A stretch of 15,717 nucleotides of DNA, from positions 1 to 15,717 of the forward strand of contig CAKUZL010000015.1 in assembly GCA_934718085.1 (NCBI GenBank), written 5' to 3'. The notes below the pieces were generated by a model. It saw only the letters and a list, made by a program, of their open reading frames with translations, made no database searches and had not been told where the DNA came from. This stretch comes from an uncultured Candidatus Melainabacteria bacterium (GTDB lineage: Bacteria > Cyanobacteriota > Vampirovibrionia > Gastranaerophilales > Gastranaerophilaceae). Both the position numbers and the translations under genes were made by a program. Below, in pieces: positions 12,621-15,717 of this stretch (the first letter of the stretch is position 1; each line of letters starts with the position of its first letter).

Positions 12621-14323
12621 GTATTGTCTTTTGATTTATAAAGCTCCGAAACTATCGTTTTATCAAGGTAATACGCCTCATCGAGATATTTTTTCACGCT
12701 CGAATTTTCGATGTCGTGAGGGAACCGTTTTCCCCCGAAATGCGAGAAATCAAAGCCTTCGCAGGTTACTATGACGTCGTAATCCGCGCTGCGCAAGAGT
12801 TCGCCCGCTTTTTCATCTCCCATTGCGTCGTAATAAAGCGTGTCGAGCATGTGAAGTTTTGTATCGATTTTGCGCCCGGTCAAGAAGTTTATCATATGAC
12901 CTTCGGGCAAAACCAGCAGTTTATCGTCGTTTCGGGTGGTCGCGTCGATGTAATCGATAAGTTCGCTCGTGACAGCGGCGGTTTTTCGGGTCGTCAAAAT
13001 ACGCCCGCGGTCGGTTTTCAGCTCGGTGTCGGCGTGAGAAAGCCGTCCGTAAAGGAACAGAGAGTAAAATATCGTAAAAATTATCGCCAAAAACGACATA
13101 TAACGCTTGAAATCAATCATTTTGAAAAATTTCGACCCGTCGAAAAATTTTGCCGCAACCGCCGTAAACGCAGGCAACAAAAGGATTATCGTGTATTCGC
13201 CGTATTTCGTGAAAACCAGCACGAAAAACGTTTTTATCGACAAAGAAAGCGCGCAAAGAGTCAAAAACAAAAGCGGTCGGTCGGTTTCAAACAATTTTTT
13301 TGCGGTCAAAACAAGCAAAAGTGCTGTCGCAATCGGCAACCACGTGAAAAACAGGTACGCGCCGTCGTTTCCGCAAAACCCCGGAAGAAAAACCGCAACG
13401 GCGCAAAGCGCGTAAAACAGCGGCGTTTTACCCTTCAGCTTCAACAAAAAGTACCCGCCGACCGCCAAAACGGCAAACTCAAAAAGCCCCCTAAAAAAGC
13501 ATTCTTCGCCGAACTTTGACGGCAGCGCGCCGGTATTGGCGTAAAACGCTGCCATTGAAGGAGTTGAGGCAAACGCGGCAAGAAAATTTTTCGCCGCGAG
13601 AAAATCCGAAACAGTTGCGCCTTGGAGCATTAAAATCCCGAAAGCCGCAACCGGAGCCGCAAACCAGCTCAAAGTCGACAGAGCTGTTGTTTTAAAAGAA
13701 CATTTTTTCAGCACGGTCGAACTCAAAATCAACAACGGCAAAAGAGGCAAAAACTCCGCCTTCATTGCAAAAGCGAGCCCCGCAAAAATGTTTGCGGAAT
13801 ACAAAAATTTGCCTTCGCCCGATTTGATGAATTTCACCCCTAAAAACGTCGAAACTACCGAAAACATAAGCCCGTAGGTCATCGAATACGAATACGGCGA
13901 AACAAAATTAAACAGAGACCCGCCGAACATCGAGCAAACGGCAATAAACACCGAAAACGCAATGCTTGTGCGGTTATCGAAGAATTCTCGACACAAAAGG
14001 TAAAAAAACGAAATCGTCACGAAAATCGAGCCCGTCGCAAACGCAAGCACGGAGGACATTTTTTCGCCGAAAAGAAGCATCGCGAAAGCGTTTACAAGGT
14101 ACGCGCCGGGGTTGTAAATGCACAAAATATCTTTATACAAAACTTTTCCGTGCAAAATTTCGGAGGGGAACAAAAATTCGCGTCCTCTGTCGGTCAAAAA
14201 CGCCAAAAACAGGTCTATTCGAAACATCAGCACTGCAGCGACGAACAGAACCAAAAAACCTATGCTCAGAGCCTTTTCGTGATTTTTTGCAAACTCGGAT
14301 ATTTTTTTCGAAACTTCCATCAT
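12569..14323 (-). CDS. GT-C-type membrane glycosyltransferase-like protein
   Basis: This 584-residue protein has about ten or more hydrophobic helices up to about residue 430 and then a soluble domain of about 150 residues on the outer side of the membrane. The first outer loop reads DRGREFLFPSEILHGKVLY (45-63): an acidic residue after helix 1 and the G-x-x-LY-x-D pattern, as in PMT/ArnT-like GT-C enzymes, which use polyprenyl-phosphate sugars as donors. An asparagine-proline pair (N71-P72) follows. No specific substrate can be named, and a non-catalytic relative cannot be excluded. GGAG lies 3 nt from the first and 6 nt from the second of two adjacent ATGs (14323, 14320); the second has the better spacing. 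It heads the leftward gene train. Confidence 0.8.
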   Translation of the reverse strand: MMEVSKKISEFAKNHEKALSIGFLVLFVAAVLMFRIDLFLAFLTDRGREFLFPSEILHGKVLYKDILCIYNPGAYLVNAFAMLLFGEKMSSVLAFATGSIFVTISFFYLLCREFFDNRTSIAFSVFIAVCSMFGGSLFNFVSPYSYSMTYGLMFSVVSTFLGVKFIKSGEGKFLYSANIFAGLAFAMKAEFLPLLPLLILSSTVLKKCSFKTTALSTLSWFAAPVAAFGILMLQGATVSDFLAAKNFLAAFASTPSMAAFYANTGALPSKFGEECFFRGLFEFAVLAVGGYFLLKLKGKTPLFYALCAVAVFLPGFCGNDGAYLFFTWLPIATALLLVLTAKKLFETDRPLLFLTLCALSLSIKTFFVLVFTKYGEYTIILLLPAFTAVAAKFFDGSKFFKMIDFKRYMSFLAIIFTIFYSLFLYGRLSHADTELKTDRGRILTTRKTAAVTSELIDYIDATTRNDDKLLVLPEGHMINFLTGRKIDTKLHMLDTLYYDAMGDEKAGELLRSADYDVIVTCEGFDFSHFGGKRFPHDIENSSVKKYLDEAYYLDKTIVSELYKSKDNTWRNIFRCYRKKTVKIP

Positions 14324-14336
14324 TTTCTCCGAAATT

Positions 14337-14345
14337 ATTATACCA
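14337..14345 (-). promoter_or_regulatory. Extended -10 promoter of the GT-C gene
   Basis: Minus strand TGGTATAAT is a perfect extended -10 box; no good -35 is present at 16-18 nt. Transcription would start near 14330, just before the Shine-Dalgarno GGAG at 14327-14330, giving a very short leader. Confidence 0.5.
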
Positions 14346-14371
14346 AAAAATCGACGGTGCGGAAAAGTAAA

Positions 14372-15202
14372 TTATTTTACGAATTTCGCAAGCTTCGACA
14401 ACGACTTGAAACTTTGTTCGGCAGCGAGTTTCAGGGTATTGCCCCACCCGATTTTCCTGATAAGATCGCAGCTGTGATTAAATAATTTTGCAGCCTGCGA
14501 TGTCTCGAAAGGAGACAAAAGAGGTGTTCCGGCCTGCGCAACTTTATTCAAAGTATAAAACCATGACGTTGCCGTCGCAGCACCCGATATACGTTTAATT
14601 TGCAATGCTTTTTCGGCGATTTTGCGTTGCAATGATTTTTGTGTCAGAATTTGTTGCTTTTTATGCGCGACTCCGGGATTCGACCTGCGCAATTTTTTTG
14701 CTATTTTACCGGCATTTTTTTTGAAGGTTTTAACGTATTCTTTGTTTATCAGCGATTTTTTCGGATACTTTTGAGAGGGTTTTAATTTTACGTTCGGATT
14801 TAACGATTCGCAGACCTTCTCTGCAGTGTTCGGTACGATATTTGACGCCATCGGATGAGGAGCGAGCCCCAAACATTTTCCGACGGAAACATAAATAAGC
14901 GAAGGATTGGTCGCAACATTAACGACTCCTTTCACAAATTTCGGGAAGCCTGCGGTTATGAAGTTTTTCGTTTTTTGCAAAACTTTCGGGAAAACGTCGG
15001 CAACTAAATTTTCGGATTTTTTTAACGATGCGGCTTTTTGAGGTTTGCTTTTTAACAAGCCGCTAACAGCCGTCTGTTTAAAACTTTTCGAAACACCCGA
15101 AGTCGACGCGTTATTAGAAACCGCCTTGCGTGCAGAGCCTTTAATCGACGATTTTTGCGGTGTTTGAACGTTGCCCGAAAAATTCAATCCCGGAAAATTC
15201 AT
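14372..15202 (-). CDS. Very basic protein of unknown function
   Basis: No family recognised. The 276 residues are rich in Lys, Ser and Ala. Residues 1-65 are low in hydrophobics and probably disordered (NFPGLNFSGNVQT, many Ser/Lys). The middle (79-118) is moderately hydrophobic (FITAGFPKFVKGVVNVATNPSLIYVSVGKCLGLAP, described by its ends), perhaps an amphipathic or membrane-associated stretch. Residues 140-200 are strongly cationic (KNAGKIAKKLRR, AHKKQQILTQKSLQRK). The C terminus has WFYTLNKVAQAGTPLLSPFETSQAAKL. GGAGG lies 7 nt before the ATG and fits this start. No signal peptide. Binding to nucleic acid or membrane is possible from the charge but is only an inference. It ends 48 bp before the GT-C gene on the same strand, with its own promoter region not clearly seen (TATAAA at 15232-15227). 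Confidence 0.75.
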   Translation of the reverse strand: MNFPGLNFSGNVQTPQKSSIKGSARKAVSNNASTSGVSKSFKQTAVSGLLKSKPQKAASLKKSENLVADVFPKVLQKTKNFITAGFPKFVKGVVNVATNPSLIYVSVGKCLGLAPHPMASNIVPNTAEKVCESLNPNVKLKPSQKYPKKSLINKEYVKTFKKNAGKIAKKLRRSNPGVAHKKQQILTQKSLQRKIAEKALQIKRISGAATATSWFYTLNKVAQAGTPLLSPFETSQAAKLFNHSCDLIRKIGWGNTLKLAAEQSFKSLSKLAKFVK

Positions 15203-15439
15203 ATCCTGTCCTCCCTATTTTGCATATTTATATAAACAAATTTTCGGCATAAAAATTGCGCCCGAAATTTGCGGTATTGACGGAAAGCTTGTATTTGCGC
15301 GGAAAAATCAAGTTTACATTTTTTAACAAACCGCCCGCGACGAAAGGGTAAAGTTTGCGGAGGCAAAGGTTTCGCCCCGAGCGTATTCGGTCAAAAAGGT
15401 TAAAAAGCCGAAAGCGTGCTTTGTCGAGCGACGCCTGAC

Positions 15440-15575
15440 CATAAAGCCGTTCAAAATAATGCGGATGTCAATCTCGAAAAAGCCCGAAGGGCGTTGGTTT
15501 GCGCAAATATTAACGAATAAACGAAAGATTTCATGCCGAGTTTCACGATTTGTTGGGGTGGAAACCCCAACCTAC
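15440..15575 (+). repeat. Composite repeat unit
   Basis: Contains ATAAAGCCGTTCAAAATAATG, CGAAAAAGCCCGAAGGGC, AAATATTAACGAATAAACGAA, then a 24-nt block identical to 81-104, and ends in the perfect palindrome at 15552-15575. Confidence 0.8.
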
Positions 15576-15600
15576 ATATTTACCCTTTGGAACAAAAATT

Positions 15601-15652
15601 AAATCTTTCAAACCCCGACTTAGCGACACTTTGCGTTTGGACGAGCGTGAGG
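15601..15652 (+). repeat. 52-bp repeat element, copy 2
   Basis: Inverted relative to 2668-2719 and 51/52 identical. The similarity continues patchily beyond it (CCGGAAGCGAA at 15674-15684 has its counterpart near 2634-2644). Confidence 0.9.
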
Positions 15653-15717
15653 TTGTTTAGCCGTTCCACGTTACCGGAAGCGAAATTGCGTAGGGTGATG
15701 AGGCGCAGCCTCAAACC

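Larger units (their letters stand above)
15203..15717. repeat. Right-end repeat region
   Basis: 15203-15425 shows no gene and no repeat that I recognise. From about 15430 the known elements appear: a partial palindrome end (GACGCCTGACC), a composite unit (15440-15575), the 52-bp element (15601-15652) and a small hairpin at 15699-15713 (TGAGGC, GCA, GCCTCA). The cluster runs off the window. Confidence 0.7.

Noticed and set aside
12716..13519. 267-codon plus-strand ORF and similar frames opposite the long minus-strand genes
   Set aside because: They lie opposite well-supported genes (here the GT-C protein). Their Arg/Lys/Phe-rich composition is that expected from antisense of this base usage.

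Overview
The window looks like a chromosomal piece of an uncultured bacterium, most likely of the Gastranaerophilales/Melainabacteria group (non-photosynthetic relatives of Cyanobacteria). This is a judgement from memory: the short type IV pilin-like protein with FTLAEVLITL...IPTLI and a C-terminal DVNG-KGPN motif, and the small membrane protein ending CGYRAGESN, resemble proteins I associate with that group. No search was run. Base use is moderately AT-rich with many TTCG/CGAAA words, and coding and intergenic DNA look compositionally alike.

Layout. 1-476: repeat-rich DNA ending in a good intrinsic terminator. 477-1019 (-): pilin-like protein with its own promoter. 1408-2361 (+): orphan OppD/DppD-type ABC ATPase. 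2362-3182: repeat cluster. 3183-3515 (-): XRE regulator, divergent from 3790-5082 (+), a polyprenyl-phosphate sugar-1-phosphate transferase with a near-consensus promoter and a leader of about 155 nt. 5416-7164 (-): U32-family RNA hydroxylase-like protein (RlhA type), divergent from 7265-7909 (+), a small membrane protein, followed by 8029-8451 (+), a small Gly/Ala-rich protein. 8452-9313: the densest repeat cluster. 9314-14323 (-): a gene train read GT-C membrane glycosyltransferase, NUDIX hydrolase, HAD/Cof phosphatase, IspF, CNNM/CorC-type protein, with overlaps (52 nt, 8 nt) and internal promoters. 14372-15202 (-): a very basic protein of unknown function. 15203-15717: more repeats.

How the genes relate. 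Two genes concern cell-surface glycans (the initiating sugar-phosphate transferase and the GT-C protein), but they are not in one operon. IspF belongs to the MEP isoprenoid pathway, which supplies the polyprenyl carrier such enzymes use. The NUDIX and HAD enzymes look like metabolite housekeeping. No mobile-element gene, phage gene, CRISPR array, tRNA or rRNA is visible.

The most distinctive content is non-coding. Almost 3 kb of intergenic DNA is a mosaic of at least four repeat types: a short palindrome (about 15 copies, arms GTTGGGG and CCCCAAC followed by CTAC), a unit of about 135 bp carrying its own hairpin and ending in that palindrome, an element of about 85 bp (two copies), and a 52-bp element (two copies, 51/52 identical, inverted, 12.9 kb apart). 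These create several spurious ORFs that should not be annotated as genes. I see no convincing new multi-gene defence or metabolic system here.
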